From NCBI GenBank assembly GCA_016719015.1, contig JADKAZ010000015.1, positions 1-64,000 on the forward strand: a stretch of 64,000 nucleotides of DNA, read 5' to 3'. A program made the translations under genes and the position numbers. This stretch comes from Chitinophagaceae bacterium. GTDB lineage: Bacteria; Bacteroidota; Bacteroidia; Chitinophagales; Chitinophagaceae. This document shows positions 63,931 through 64,000 of the stretch, piece after piece. Every line of letters starts with the position of its first letter. Positions within the stretch are counted from its first letter, which is position 1. The notes under the pieces were generated by a model. The model worked only from the letters and a program-made list of their open reading frames with translations. It ran no database searches and was not told the origin of the DNA.

Positions 63931-64000
63931 TTGAATATCAAAAGTAAAAAAGCTTTTGCTTTCATTACTGTCCTTTAACCTTTATTAACCTTAATGAAAG

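Noticed and set aside
1..64000. tRNA or rRNA genes
   Set aside because: None was recognised on either strand by eye; a covariance-model search would be needed to be certain.

Overview
The window looks like a chromosomal segment of a Bacteroidota bacterium, most likely family Chitinophagaceae or a close relative. The reasons are AT-rich DNA, start codons preceded by A/T-rich sequence without Shine-Dalgarno motifs, signal peptides ending in A-Q, many serine-hydrolase and amidohydrolase lipoproteins or exported proteins, a fused E1 alpha/beta 2-oxoacid dehydrogenase, an RprXY-like two-component system, and a futalosine-pathway menaquinone gene (mqnC). No rRNA, tRNA, CRISPR array or transposase gene was recognised.

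Region 1 (1-12819) is the most unusual part. It is a head-to-tail, same-strand array of about 14 paralogues (called P0 to P13 here) of an uncharacterised single-pass membrane protein of 244-265 residues. Each copy has a His-rich start (MEVHHHAH-like), one transmembrane helix in a nearly invariant first 40-45 residues, a strongly divergent middle with a QLKxSGxLRxIxN-type motif, and a constant tail (KKEYHLK-like). Copies are 1-8 bases apart apart from one 100-base gap and the interruption described next, so they look co-transcribed. Four copies carry single-base frameshifts. One copy appears to have been split by a TPR lipoprotein gene (5873-7441), leaving a decayed 5' remnant on one side and a 5'-truncated copy on the other. 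Short hairpin-type dispersed repeats have landed in the constant 5' module at least twice.

Region 2 (12847-23828) holds an acyltransferase-like membrane protein, a cupin-like exported protein, and a run of exported hydrolases: DUF885, M20 amidohydrolase, metal-dependent amidohydrolase and P1/DmpA peptidase. Two frameshifted TPR proteins follow; they share an almost identical membrane and coiled-coil C-terminus. Region 3 (23875-38155) continues with a class III cyclase/TPR protein, a YfcC-type carrier, a penicillin-acylase family enzyme, small membrane proteins, a DUF418 protein overlapping a Tat-exported threonine-aldolase-like enzyme, a D-aminoacylase and two beta-lactamase-fold serine hydrolases. 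Together regions 2 and 3 suggest periplasmic breakdown and uptake of peptides, N-acyl amino acids or D-amino-acid compounds.

Region 4 (38514-64000) is more housekeeping-like: an ABC exporter, LemA/DUF2207, a serine hydrolase, an S9 peptidase, DUF418, the E1 fusion, an M16 peptidase pair and an aspartyl protease/PDZ protein on the minus strand; then mqnC, DUF3817 and two small lipoproteins on the plus strand; then a dihaem cytochrome c, a PagL-like outer-membrane protein, nagA, a small exported protein and a response regulator/histidine kinase pair on the minus strand. C/G-rich palindromic repeats are scattered here, and two lie in frame inside coding regions (the E1 linker and the histidine kinase N-terminus).

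Single-base A/T homopolymer indels break several genes, nearly all in the first 24 kb. Some could be assembly errors, so calls of broken genes are provisional.
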